From positions 18,612,985 through 18,676,984 of the forward strand of contig NC_135562.1 in assembly GCF_964340395.1 (NCBI RefSeq): a stretch of DNA of 64,000 nucleotides, in the 5' to 3' direction. The DNA comes from Glandiceps talaboti (Eukaryota; Hemichordata; Enteropneusta; Spengelidae). The notes below the pieces were generated by a model that was not told the DNA's origin, did not search any database, and worked only from the letters and a program-made list of their open reading frames with translations. Both the position numbers and the translations under genes were made by a program. This document shows positions 52,181-64,000 of the stretch, one piece after another. How positions within the stretch are numbered: the first letter of the stretch is position 1; every line of letters starts with the position of its first letter.

Positions 52181-54048
52181 CAGCGTGCGAAATTAACGCC
52201 GGTCCTTCGGCCCGAGACCAACAGATTTCCGTTCGGACCGACAGTTTTTCAGAATTACAACAACGTATCGGTCCTTATGACCAACTGAAATTTGGAGTAA
52301 ATAATAACAGTTATTCAAAGATATATCCAATTTCACCTACATGAATCTGATCTTGTGTTACCTATTTTACTCTCGACATCTCGTTCAAGTCAAGCAACAC
52401 AGAGCTAGCTCGCTCCGTGTTATTGTCAATGTTGATATCATGTCTACATACATAACATGTATGACGTAGCATACAGCATTTGCTTTATGAAATTATGTTA
52501 GCAAACACATGGTTGGCTGAATTTCTCTAATTATTTTTGTCTTGTCTAATCAGAACGTCTTAGACATTCAGATTCATTTTACGCATTCAGCGCATGCGTC
52601 TTTTTCCGCCATGACATCGTAATCATTTAATCATTGTTGTAAAGTTTACTGTTCGAAGTGTATGAACTTTTAACGTGCTTGAGACAGTTCCACGTTGTAT
52701 TTATAAAGTATGTGGCGATATTTAATGAGCTTTCGAAGAAGAAAACAAAACAGACACTGTTTTTTTAAAGGCTGGATTAAAGCCGGTAAATGTTAGCGGG
52801 TTTCCCGATCAATTTACCGGATTCCCCCATGTGTGCGGCCATGATCAAAACAAACTGACGGAAAACATATAAACTACTCTGAAAATGATGTTTTAACTAA
52901 TAAAGAAGGCAGGTACACTTCGTAAAATATCTTCAGTACGTTATTTTTTTGTTGTAAAAACAGTAAAAAAATGCGTAGTCTGATTGCTTTCAATTTGATG
53001 AATATGATGATGTACGTCCTGTCATGTTGTAATCAACGTAAAAACTTAGAAATGTTGCATTTTTGTTGCCATTGTTGTATCTGGAAAATTACTGCATCAT
53101 GCCAAACACGGGTTCATAGTGGATGACACATTACAGTACAGTTACCATATCACGTTCCCACGTCCAAAAAATCGCACTGCACTGTAAGACATGTTTAGCC
53201 ATGATAGTTCTCTTCATCATGGTCAGATTCCTTACACAAACAACCAGTGACGATACGCAATACACCACGGTAGGGTATACGGGTAGGGCTTTTAAGGGGG
53301 GGGGGGTGGCCCTTCTGTACATATTTGTAAAGACTGAAGGAAGACGAAACCGCTTCGTGTCATTGTGTGGATGGAAATTGAAATAAAGCAAGTACACAGT
53401 TTTCAAGAGGGATAATTATGCGACAAAACCTTCTGCTATGATGAATTTTTGGGTCTACGTTCACTAAGAGTTGGAAAGCTACATCAACTGTTGCCACATA
53501 CGATGAATCTGACTTTGGATTATGTTATTCAGAATTTAATGAATCGTACAGAGAGGAAGGAGAGGACTGTGATCTCTATATTATCTACAATCTATGGATA
53601 TGTATTTCTATGGTGGAATGAATACATTCAGTCTCAGACCACTATAGTATATAGGAACAGATTATGTGAGAATGAATATTCATAGTCTCTGGGTTCATGG
53701 TTACAAATGAAAACCTCTACTCACAGAGTCAAAAAGTACTTGCTTGTGAATCCAAAATTTACTTCCAAGTTATTTTTTGACTCTGTGAGTGGAAATTTTA
53801 TGAAATAATAGTGGATAGTGAACAATTCGTTGTACTCTCTTTTACTTTTATATCTAAAGATATGTTGTATCATATTAAAGTTCAAAATCATTTAATCTGT
53901 AAATGGGGGGGGGGGGGGTTGTGTAGATACAGGTCGTGAACGTGAACTGCATTGAGTATGGACCAGCAGTTTTCCTTAAGGACCAGCAGCATTTGCTACC
54001 TGTCGGTCCTTATGACCAGTAGTCATTTTCCCTTAAGTTCACACACTG
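52181..54048. mobile_element. Non-autonomous hAT-like transposon, 1868 bp, with perfect 8-bp target duplication
   Basis: CTTGTAAG flanks both sides (52173-52180 and 54049-54056). Ends are CAGCGTGCGAAATTAACG and, inverted, CAGTGTGTGAACTTAAGG. Sub-terminal regions carry repeated 'cggtccttatgacca' and 'ggaccagcag' words (52200-52290 and 53958-54025), like binding-site arrays of hAT transposases. No transposase frame is seen. The interior includes an inverted pair (53717-53736 with 53773-53792) and two G runs. Confidence 0.85.
53717..53792. repeat. Inverted repeat inside the hAT-like element
   Basis: 'ctactcacagagtcaaaaag' (53717-53736) is inverted at 53773-53792 with two mismatches and a 36-base loop. 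It may be a nested MITE or a hairpin of the host element. Confidence 0.7.
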
Positions 54049-54624
54049 CTTGTAAGTGTGTCTTGTGCCAAATAAACGGATCTACCACCATGACAAATTA
54101 GTTTGTTTAACCTGTTTTTTATCAACTTGTAGTTTTTATACTACAAACAAAATACATGTACCCTCCTGGTAGGAAGAGGATTAAGAATTTTTTTTATAGA
54201 AGATTAATATAGATTGTGATCATTTATGTTTGTACATTAGATGTTAGTGTTTATTATCACCCGTGTAGTGGTGTTTTGACAGGTAACCTGCACATACAAC
54301 ACACCTTTGGGTGTGCCTTGTGGTAATCAATACAATGTACATTTACATGTATGCTAAACATACATTGTACATTGTACATCATGTGACTCTAATGTGCCAA
54401 TCAACATACATGTAACATGTATACTAGACATACATTGACTTTTACACCATTAGATCATAGTTAGTATAGTGTTTTCTAGTAGACTGCAGTTTGTGAGCAC
54501 TAATTGTACATTTAGCTGTTGTGACATGATTTGAATTATACCCATGTACATGTAGTAGGCATGTTTTGACATCCCCACCTTACATTGTTTTGATTAATGT
54601 ATCACAGTCGTTTTAACATACATG

Positions 54625-54800
54625 CAGTGTGCCCTCTAAGCCAATTTGATGCACCACTAGCTGACACACACAATTTCTAGTGATGCACCAAAATTTGTGT
54701 TCCCCTATCTCTTACTATGTGGAGACTCACAAGAAATGCCAGTTTCTATCATATTGACCCACAACAACAAAATTTGGGTACATCACTAGAGGACACACTA
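54625..54800. mobile_element. hAT-like MITE copy 1, 176 bp, 8-bp target duplication CATACATG
   Basis: The element runs from CAGTGTGCCCTCTA to TAGAGGACACACTA. CATACATG lies directly on both sides (54617-54624, 54801-54808). The interior ('aagccaatttgatg', 'tttctagtgatgcacca', 'atctcttactatgtgg.gactcacaagaaatgcc') is shared with 62338-62498. Confidence 0.92.
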
Positions 54801-55583
54801 CATACATGTACATATGATACAGCTGTATTAATATGTATGTAGTAAATATGTATGTAGATTTTAATTGACCTTAGATGATCTATTAACAGGGCAAAAGCTA
54901 GTTAGAATTTTGGAAACTATGTTGAGTTCAGTTTTGTTGAGACCATCCAGTGTTAATTTGTAGTTTTTTGATATTTTATAAGACTTTCTACAAAAAGTAT
55001 ACATGTAGAACTAATGCTGATGTACATGGCAAACTTAATGAACGACAGGCCGCATTTGTATAATAAATCTCAAAATAGAAGTAACTGCTTACTTTGTGAC
55101 TTAGAATTACAAAACATATATTTTAATTACCAAGTCACTTCCTTGCTTGACATTTTATTAATAAGGAACCTATACGCTATTCATATAATTTCGTTCATCA
55201 TGATCAGTGAAGCATATATCATTTATCGATAGTCTTAGAGTTGAAGGCCAAGGAGTTATTTATTCATGGCTGTTCTGAGAAGAAAGAATCAGGTCAACGG
55301 ACTTGCACAGGTTGAGAAATGTTGATGAGGGAAACGTGATTCAGATAGCCTTGTGAGACATATGAGTTGAATAGTTTTATTGAATCTTCTGATGAATTAA
55401 CAACTTGAAGATGGTTAAATGACATCTGATATTCTTATCCAACTTTGCTCCAAATATTGTATACATACGTGTATGTCATGAATTATAGTTGTCATGTGGT
55501 TTTCATTTAAAGATACACGTCAAGTATTAGCCTGCAAGATACAGACATTGCTTTTGCTTAAATAAGGCACTAAGTGGTTACAT

Positions 55584-55745
55584 AAGGCCTAACAAAATAG
55601 TTTGGTTCTGGTTAGGCGATCCCACATAGTTTTTCACTGCTGGCCCTAAACTTTTTTTACATATTCAAGAAAAAAATAATTAAAATGACGAAAATTGAGA
55701 AGTCTCACAAGAAATAATGGATGCGGAAACTGACATCAACTTAAA
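55584..55745. repeat. Dispersed repeat (inverted copy at 60071-60234)
   Basis: 'ttggttctggttaggcgatc.ca..tagtttttcact' and 'gaagtctcacaagaaataatggatgcggaaactg' match the reverse complement of 60071-60234 at roughly 70-75% by eye. Confidence 0.7.
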
Positions 55746-57664
55746 ATAGACAATGTAAACTGTTCTTCCAATCTGTAATGGCTATAACAATGGAAATATC
55801 CTCAGTCTGGTTGAAACAAAGAACTTTTTTCAACAAATTCCTGAAAAGGTACATGTAGCTGGCAAAATATTGTCGAATAGTTCGTTATTTTTGTTGGCTA
55901 GTACCAGCCCTTACATCCCTACATGTACATGTATGTCTCTTTATGTATCCCTGTATGTTACATACATGTACATTTGAATGCCTGGGAATTTCAACAGACG
56001 TCAGTGCACATGTTTACTATATGCTAGTACTTTATAGATTTTACTGGTGGCTCAGCGTAGGAGGAAAGCCATTGGAATGTAAAGTGTAGACTATTTACTG
56101 CAGTTGGTATATTGATCCAACAGGTGACCTTTCTATTACCACATGCCATTTCAAATAGGATTAATCCCAGCATTTCTCAGAGATGAAAATCTTGCAGAGA
56201 TTCTGAGAATCAATATAAAATTGATTCAGAAATTCAGGTTGGATGTGAACCAGTATCAGATGTAATACACTTAACGTGCATATACAAATGTATACAACAT
56301 GTACAAACACTGGTTTATTCACAGGTTTTATTTCATGTTTTTGATTCTTTTTTTAAGTTTCTGATTTGTTAATGTGTTCATGAAGATCAGTGCTGGATAT
56401 TGTATCATGACGGAACCCCATGATGCATGACTGCAAGTCTGGCATATCTTTGTATTTGCATGAGTGCTTTTGGTATTCTCTCTGGCTATGCTTTCACAAA
56501 TGTCAGTGAAGGAAAAGTGCAGTAGAAAACATTGCACACAAAAGTGCAAACACCCATTTGTACCAAAACTTTATCATGGACTTCTGTTGTTGTATTTTTT
56601 ATTACAGCAAATGTTGTTCAAATTACAGTCATGTGTTTCTATGTATGGAATAATTACACACTCACTCACATGTACGGTATACATGTATGCAATAATGTTT
56701 TCAATATTGCACTGGAGTTCCAGAATTGTCTCACAAAGGTTATAATCTGTGGGCATTTGAACTCATGGTACTGATTAATAGTACATGGGAATACGATTTC
56801 TAAATCTATACTTGGAAGTACATGTATTTTCCATCACACTTCACTTCTTACTATTATTAACCCTTTCAGGACTAGAAACTTTCCCGCCAAAATTTTTGAA
56901 CAAAAATTCTTGTTTCTCTGTAATTTTTGGAAAAAGATCAACTGTATTTTAGACCAGAATTCAAGAAATATTACTTCCCAATGAAGTAATATTCTTAAAT
57001 TTTAGAAAATGTTCTTACAATCAAGTTTCTAATTATGCCAATGTCGTCTCTAGGAATGAAAGGGTTAAAGTACATGTATAGTGAGAAACTACATAAAAAA
57101 CACTCATTCAAACATCTCATTAGGAAGGTACTTATGATAGCTCAATTTCCTTTTTGGCTTTCTTTCACAAAAAACCGATTACACTCAATATAGAATTGTC
57201 ATTTCATCTCATTACCAAATATAGTCATTTGCATCAGTCCAATTGAAGAGACAAGCCGCAAAGATCGTACGTTCGAGTCATTAATTTGCATGGATGGATT
57301 ATACAGAGATTATCTAGATTATCCCACTAATCAGAAAATGTTCTCAATGGTAATTATCCCTTCTAGAGTGGTATACTCTGTATTTAGGGTGTAATTACAC
57401 AGAGTTACAGAAACCAAGTCATTGAATGGTTCAACTTTTGATTCTACGTATTTTAGGTTGGCCAGTTGGTTGTCTTTTTTAATAGTATTATCATTCTTGC
57501 AAGCTAGAGTTGGTAGGAAAATGTCGGATTTATACAGGAAAGTGGACCTTAAAAACCCCCAATGCTATCATATCCTTACGGCTCCACTGATATAATGCTA
57601 ATAGTGAATATATACTATTACCCATAACACCAAAGTAAAGCATTTCTGTATGTACCACAATCGT

Positions 57665-57797
57665 TTATAGCATCAATATCAAGTGTAAAAGTATACTGTT
57701 TCATTTGTTAATTGCCGACAGTAGAAAGGCCACATGCTAGGCTTGTAAATAAACCAATTGAAACAGTATACTTTTACATGTGATATGAATGCTATAA
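57665..57797. repeat. 133-bp foldback with ~46-bp arms
   Basis: The left arm 57665-57709 (ttatagcatcaatatca...) and right arm 57752-57797 pair with few mismatches, including an uninterrupted 'tgtaaaagtatactgtttca'. The loop is about 42 bases. It is either a small MITE or a locally formed inverted duplication. Confidence 0.8.
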
Positions 57798-60070
57798 GTA
57801 TAAATGAGTGTAGCACATAGACAAAGTGATTTAAGTGTTACTAGTTGTAATACAATGAGAACCTGGGGAATGAGCTATGGACCTTTAAGCTACCGGTATT
57901 TATAAAGTAACAATGTCATGCCTTCTCACCTTTCACAGTGCTAGTGAAATAAACTGGCATTGGAATTAAGGTAAAAAAGTCCAGCTAACTCTTTCAGCAA
58001 GAATTAAAGACCTATAACTATTCTTTAGAGAGTTCTACTTGCACAAGGTGCATGCCCATACAGCACACACTGTAACGCTAAAACAAAACATTTGTTATAA
58101 TATAAATAGGTTATTTTATCCCAAACAGGAAATCTTGCCTTGTCCAAATATTTCAACTCGACTCAATTGACTTCTTCAGTTGACCAAATGTTTCTCTTTG
58201 AATCAAACCACTTGTTGTTGGTCTAAATGATGAAGACTGTTTTCTAATGTGAGATCACCACATGTAGTAAGGGATAGAGAAAGCTCAAATTATCGTGGGT
58301 CTGAAGTACATTTTGCATGTAGTATTGCAGTGCAGCAGGGTCAACCCATACAGACATTGTCTCGGAACTGCATATTGGAAACTGATGTTATTCAAATTGT
58401 TTGATTGATCGATGTCTTGTCATCACTATTTGATAAAAAGCATCATGTGCAGTAATGGTGGATATGAAATAAGTGATGGACAGTGTAGAATTTGACAAGT
58501 ACATGTATGCTGTACGTGCTATATGACTGTGAATACTTGGCAGGGTTTGTCCAGCTGATTTTCCAGTTTCAAGATGGTTTGTGTGAGAGGATATTCTTAG
58601 TATTAGTTACTTTTCAGTTACTCCTATCTTTATTACATTTGAGAACACATTATAGTGACATCTTAAACTGTGAGTGATTTCAGAGAACAAAGACTATCTC
58701 GCCATCAATGACAGAGACTGATTTCCCTCATTAATCCAAGTCAGATGACAGTATCCCCCTGAGTAGCACATGCACAACCCTCTGCGTGCACAGAATAAAT
58801 GACTTTGTCTGGGGAGAGAATGTATCTTAGAACCAGCAACACATGTATGTCTGTGGTGGATAGTGTGGAAATGGCAAGTTCTGTAATCATGCAGTACTAT
58901 ATGGCTGTGACATATACCAGTGTTATGATAATGTCCATTGCCAAAGACTGAGACTACATGATTGTATACTAAGTATTTCTGTATGACAAGGTTGTCTGAA
59001 CTCAGCTGTAACTAAAATGCCACTAGAGTGGCCATTGTGATCTCAATGAGGTGACCTGATCTCAGTGCAACGTCTCACCTGACTGACCAACAATATATCA
59101 TCACTTGTCGTACATGTTACCAGTCATGTAAAGTGCCTATACAGGAGACAGATGGCATTGTTTCCTGTCTGTTGATTTGAATGCAACCCACTCACTTTAA
59201 GAGACATGCCTGTGTTGGCAAAACAAAAATGTTGATAAATGGTTGCAGACCGTATGTATTGATGCAGTAGCCCTTAACTTGTGCATTTAGATTGAAATAT
59301 ACAGGTACTATGAATGAAATGTCAAACGTTCATTCATCAAATAGAACACCGCCTCTTTGTACTCGGCAGGTTGTAAGTAATTTGTCACCATTGGGAAAAA
59401 ATTCACTTTTTGTGAAATTTTTTGTCACTTATTATTTTTAATTTTGTATAAAAAATAAGAGATAGAATTATGATTGATATATTGACATTAAAATACTGGT
59501 ATGAAGGATATTAAAATATATAACTAATGTTTGTATAGTGAGAAATACAATTATAGGTTCTCCTACCTGTACATTTGTACATGTACATTTTAGACATTGG
59601 CAAAATACCTGTGAAAGGTCAAAGTTCGTGACTTTTGAGCTTTCGCTGGAACTTGTCAATTTTCTTACATGTGTATCCTTCACTAATATATTCAACTTTT
59701 CACAGGTGAAAGCGTGGCCCCACATATGTCGTTATTATTTGTATTGTCTTTTAAAATGCAGCAATGACTGGTATTCTGTATTATGCAATTATTAAGAAAC
59801 ACCTGAATGGTATTGGTGTTGGGAAAAAATTTTGTTGTTTTGTTTTTTTCCAGAGCAATTGCAAGACTATATGAATGAAGCATATTTGGCTTTGTATAAG
59901 GTCTAAAAAAAACCACATTGACCTTTGACCTAGACCTAGATTTTCAGGTTCAGTTACTGAATTTCAGCAATTCCTTGCATTATCACAGACACTCATATTT
60001 ATTTTTTTGCAACCAATATCTTCTCCATTCAGTCACATTTGAGGGAGGCTATGTCTTCTATGAAGCCTTG

Positions 60071-60234
60071 TTAAGATGATAACAGTTTCCACATCCACTA
60101 TTTCTCACGAGACTTCACAATTTACACAAATTTATTTTTAACACATTAAAAAAAAGTTTAGGATCTGTAGTGAAAAACTAGGTGAGGTCAGTTAACCGGA
60201 ACCAAACAATATTTCTTAACAATTAGGCTTAAGC
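60071..60234. repeat. Dispersed repeat, inverted relative to 55584-55745
   Basis: Matching words in reverse orientation are 'cagtttccacatccactatttctcacgagacttcac' and 'agtgaaaaacta...aaccggaaccaaacaat'. The pair is 4.3 kb apart in one presumed intron. Confidence 0.7.
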
Positions 60235-60336
60235 AGCTCAGAATTTCATACATTTATCTGTTTTATTTTAGTACATGCATTAACAATCAAATTTGGCTCC
60301 AACTTCTGATAAAATGTTTGAAGTAAACATACATGT

Positions 60337-60663
60337 ACACAGTCGTGCAGTAGCAACCATATTGGATTTGTCATTTTGTCAACAAATACAACATAATCCA
60401 GACAGTGTGCATATAATTTTGTGAGATAATGTACATCCTACATGTACTCATAAAATTTGAGAAGGAATAAAATCTCATTGACATAAAACCAAATGTTTAT
60501 GGTTCACCCATCTTCTCTAATAACAGTAAAGTCCAATTTTATGAGAAAAAGTATTGCCGTGCATGTACATGTATAAACATGTTACGCTTAGGCTTGAGAC
60601 ATGGCTGCCATATTGTTTACAAATTGTTCCCAGTAACTAATCAGAAATCCAATATGGCTGCCT
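60337..60663. repeat. Possible MITE-like element with 'atccaatatgg' inverted ends
   Basis: 'gcagtagcaaccatattggattt' near 60337 is inverted as 'aaatccaatatggctgcc' near 60645. A related end occurs at about 39738 (aaatccaatatggcagtgcc). Boundaries are uncertain. Confidence 0.45.
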
Positions 60664-61339
60664 CTGATGTCAGCGTTTAATACTTATGGGTACTAGCGGT
60701 AAAAATAAAAGATGTTCAAGTGAATATTGCACTCAGATTATTCAACATAATAATTATGATATAATCTTTAGTGAGATCGCCCTGAAAACAAATTTGAATA
60801 AAAATTAATTTGTAATGACTTTTTTTAGTGACTTCTTTTTGAAATTTAATTGAGGTACATGTAGGTGTCAATAAATCACACTATTGCTAAAAGCTTTCGT
60901 ACACTGCTGAGAATTGCTAACTGACTGATGTGCCCAAGTCATAGATGTAAGTAAAAAAAGAGCAATTCTACATGTCAAGATTGTTGTGTGAATTTAAGAT
61001 GACTATAAAATGTAGGTGGTAGGTATGATTATGAATTCAATATTTTTTGTTAGTTAGAATGTCAATCAATAATGCTTTATGGCAAATCATGTATAATGAA
61101 TATTAAAGTTGTCAAATAGTCAGTGCTATATTAGTGAATATATTGATTTTTCTTGTATGTACATGTACCGGGGGTATGTACTTAATCCGTTTAATACTAG
61201 TGATGACTCATGTCTGTCTAAGTCTTAATAGCCTGTCTGTGTGAATTTGGTGGTCTAATATGTAGCATTGCCTGCTGAGGTCAAGTTGTCAGGTTACCTG
61301 TCTATTTTGTAACTGTCAGTCTACCCGTGTATTTATGTA

Positions 61340-61504
61340 TCTGTCTGTCTGTACCATGTCTTATATGCTGTTTGTCTGTCTTTGTCTGTCTGTTGATCTG
61401 TTTGTTCCATGACTTTACGCTGTTTCTGTGTGTGTGTCTGTCTGTCTGTCTGTCTGAATTTGGTCTTTCTAGCATTGCCCATTAAGGCCAATTATTAGTC
61501 TGTC

Positions 61505-61566
<62 letters not shown>

Positions 61567-61594
61567 ATCCGTCTGTCTGTCTGTCTGTCTGTCT
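61340..61594. repeat. (CTGT)n microsatellite, interrupted
   Basis: Three CTGT arrays are separated by short spacers. Two of the spacers share 'gaatttggt' and 'agcattgcc' words with the segment at 61243-61275, indicating small tandem duplications. Confidence 0.92.
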
Positions 61595-62337
61595 TTTCAG
61601 TGTATGTGTTAGGTGGAAGAACTTGTAGCTATTCAGGCATGAAAGAGAGATTTATTCCTGTAATGTAAATGAAAAGTTTGTGGTCATTGTCATCTAAGGT
61701 CTTGACAGCTGAGAGCAGAGAGCTTATTAGAAATCATTTTACCAAAAGCTCATTTCCTAAATGTTATTCCAGAATCTTTGTACTCCAGTAACCAAAGAGT
61801 CATGGACAGAACAGTAACCCCATACGCTGTAATTAAATATTCATCAACATATTTTGAAAATGTCTCCCAGTGTTTTCCTGTATATAGCAAAGCCTAATAA
61901 ATCAGTGTGGCCAGCCTTGTAAAAACACAAAGATTTGATCGATATGGGTAATTTACCGCTTGCTAGGGAGATGAATTATGTCGTGTTTTTAGTTACTAAG
62001 TCATTAAAATTAATCTTGTTTTAGATTCTAAGAAAATTTGAAGGGTGCATAAGAACTTGATTTATAGTTTTTCAATCCCTTTTATTCTGAAATTTAATAC
62101 ATCCCTGATGGATATGCTCAAAAGCAAACACTTTTCTTCCGGTGTCTACAAACTGTATATAGCCACAGATTTTAGGTTCAGAAGCTGATTTCTTTGCCAG
62201 ATCTTATCCTTCTTTATAAGGTGCTTTTAGCTGAAACTTTTCACTAATTTTTGTTCATTTTTGCCAGATTAAAAATATTGTGTATTGGACACAATTCAAA
62301 CCTTCTAATAAGCAGAATGGTACTGGTCAGTGGACCC

Positions 62338-62498
62338 TCTAAGCCAATTTGATGTGCCACTGATGCACATAATTTCTAGTGATGCACCAACATTTAGTGT
62401 TCCCGTATCTCTTACTATGTGGTGACTCACAAGAAATGCCAGTTTTTATCATTTTGACTCACAACAACAAAATTTAGCTATCATTACAGGGCACACTG
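62338..62498. mobile_element. hAT-like MITE copy 2, 161 bp, 8-bp target duplication GTACTGGT
   Basis: The element runs from CAGTGGACCCTCTAAGCC to CAGGGCACACTG. GTACTGGT lies directly on both sides (62330-62337, 62499-62506). It is a direct-orientation copy of 54625-54800 with a ~15-base deletion near the left end. Confidence 0.92.
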
Positions 62499-62739
62499 GT
62501 ACTGGTCTACTAGTCATTGATGGTATTGTGTACACTGGTTTGGTGTCTGTATGTAAACTGGTACAGCTCCTAATAGATTACTGTTCACTGGCTCTATTTA
62601 ATACAGTCACACAAAAACCAAAATAAACAGCACAATCTACAATTTCAGATGACAAGATTGAACAATAAAATCTTTTGCCACTGTACAGTGCATTGCAGGT
62701 TACTGTTTACTATCGCAGACTTTTTGACATACATGTACC

Positions 62740-62895
62740 TATGCAGAAATGCCTGTGTGATGTTCATTTGATGTCTGTATGGTGACACATTAGTTTATTT
62801 TACATTGATACAATGTAGCAAGAAACTATTCATTCAGTCCTGCTATCTTAAAGAAGTGTGTGTAGTTTCTTAGTGTTTCTGAGTGATTGAATTGA
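62740..62895. repeat. Dispersed repeat, inverted relative to 41010-41160
   Basis: 'gatgttcatttgatgtctg', 'gtagcaagaaact' and 'tcagtcctgctatctta' are the reverse complement of words at 41010-41160. Segment 62605-62660 is a partial inverted copy of its right half, suggesting a foldback element of about 290 bases. Confidence 0.65.
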
Positions 62896-63971
62896 ACACT
62901 CAGAGACAGTAAACAGTCATCTGCAATGCACCGTAATGCACTGCAATGCAATTTGTAAATCAAGCACCAAGCTCATGAATTGTTTGTCAACAAATTATTG
63001 ATTTGTATGATGTCGGAAGAATTTGATCAGTAGGTGCTCAGACATGCTTTATGGAGTACATATACATTTAATTTCAAACATACATTTGTAAAACAAATAT
63101 TAATAAGTAAAAACTGTGAACCAAATTTATGAAAAAAAATAAATACAGTTTATGGCAACTGAAGTGTTAAGATTGGAATGATGACTGGTACAATGGTTTT
63201 GAATTTATTGCAAAATCTGGAGTGAAAACGTGAAAAACATTTTCTTGTTTTAAAATATATTTTAAACTATCCTCAGTTAAAGGTTTGCTGTTCATCATGT
63301 ATTTGTAGACAGCCTATGACTCGTCAAACGAAGTGTAAAAAGATTGGGTAAATATAAAATAATGAAATAGAGTTCAATTTTGAAAGTAAACGTGCAAATA
63401 CATCTCTGACAAGCGATTTCCTTTCTTTAAGCTGCTGTATAAATACATCTGAGACACACAAGTATACACTCAGTGCAATCAAAATAAGCTGCAATAATAA
63501 TTGCAGTGAAAATGTGAATTGCAATACCCATTAACGTCTTGTCGGAGGACTGCCTGCGGATATTGAATAAACTGATTTGTATGACCTCGGCAAATTAACT
63601 AACTCAGCTGTAAGGTCAGTGTATGATGTCGCTGGACTTTACTAATCTACTATTTGGGGTTTAGTCATTGTCTGACGTTGATATTTTAAGTGGTTATGTC
63701 TTATAAGTATTTGGGATAAATTGACAGATTAACTGCATTTTCGATTACAGGTTTGAGGCCAACCAAAACAGAAAATTAGTGGCTCTGATTTCGTGATTGT
63801 ATAATTGTACGTTTTGAAACAGCTGAAGCTTGACTTTCTATTTTCTTATTTTCGTTATTTTTGTTGTGACATTTGTCATTTGTTAGCACATTAACTGAAC
63901 ACTGCAATGTAAAGTAGTTCAGTATGGCAGCTATAGGCATTACAGAATGTGTGTATCTGTACATTTGTAGT

Positions 63972-64000
63972 TGTGTGTGTGTGTGTGTGTGTGTGTGTGC
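63972..64000. repeat. (GT)n microsatellite at the right edge
   Basis: This is a GT dinucleotide run cut by the window edge. Confidence 0.9.

Larger units (their letters stand above)
28160..64000. other. Presumed first intron of Kv2 (at least 35.8 kb, open at the right edge)
   Basis: After the canonical donor at 28160 no open frame encodes Kv2 S1-S6, a TVGYGD selectivity filter or an S4 arginine ladder, on either strand. Only one isolated candidate exon (51549-51773) stands out. The region is filled with inverted-repeat elements, degenerate tandem arrays and microsatellites, listed separately; the stretches between them (for example 38.2-40.8 kb, 45.3-47.1 kb, 57.8-59.9 kb) show AT-rich sequence without recognisable structure. 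An unrelated nested gene cannot be excluded without transcripts. Confidence 0.6.

Overview
The window is animal nuclear DNA: AT-rich, intron-containing, crowded with microsatellites and small inverted-repeat transposons, with no operons, ribosome-binding sites, rRNA or tRNA that I can see. Gene content (GABA-B-like receptors with short introns, a Shab/Kv2 channel with a very long first intron) and the abundance of tacatgta-type words suggest a marine invertebrate such as a hemichordate, cephalochordate or lophotrochozoan. I cannot name the species.

Layout, all genes on the + strand. (1) 1-1332: the last two coding exons of a family C GPCR of GABA-B type (paralogue A), entering from the left edge. 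(2) 1333-7946: intergenic, with a TA-flanked MITE-like element and a degenerate tandem repeat running into a GACA microsatellite. (3) 7967-20393: a complete second GABA-B-like receptor (paralogue B). I reconstruct 17 coding exons that join in frame to 773 residues: signal peptide, Venus-flytrap domain, seven membrane helices, short tail. One intron is GC-AG. (4) 20394-27598: intergenic and 5' region of the next gene, with pentanucleotide and tetranucleotide repeats and three CRE-like palindromes within 500 bp. (5) 27599-28159: first coding exon of a Kv2 (Shab) potassium channel, with the T1 tetramerisation domain and an intact zinc motif. (6) 28160-64000: no further Kv2 exon is visible, so this is most simply the first part of a Kv2 intron of at least 35.8 kb. 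It holds a dense set of non-autonomous DNA elements, degenerate tandem arrays and hairpins, plus one isolated unidentified candidate exon.

The two receptors are tandem duplicates. Their penultimate exons differ at 5 of 160 bases, while the adjoining last exons differ at 19 of the first 69, which points to exon-limited gene conversion or very uneven constraint. A decayed copy of exon 15 sits in intron 16 of paralogue B. The binding pocket of B appears to lack the glutamate that mammalian GABA-B1 uses for GABA, so its ligand is open. Among the transposons, a 1.87-kb element and two ~170-bp elements each have CAGTG-type ends and perfect 8-bp target duplications (hAT-like).
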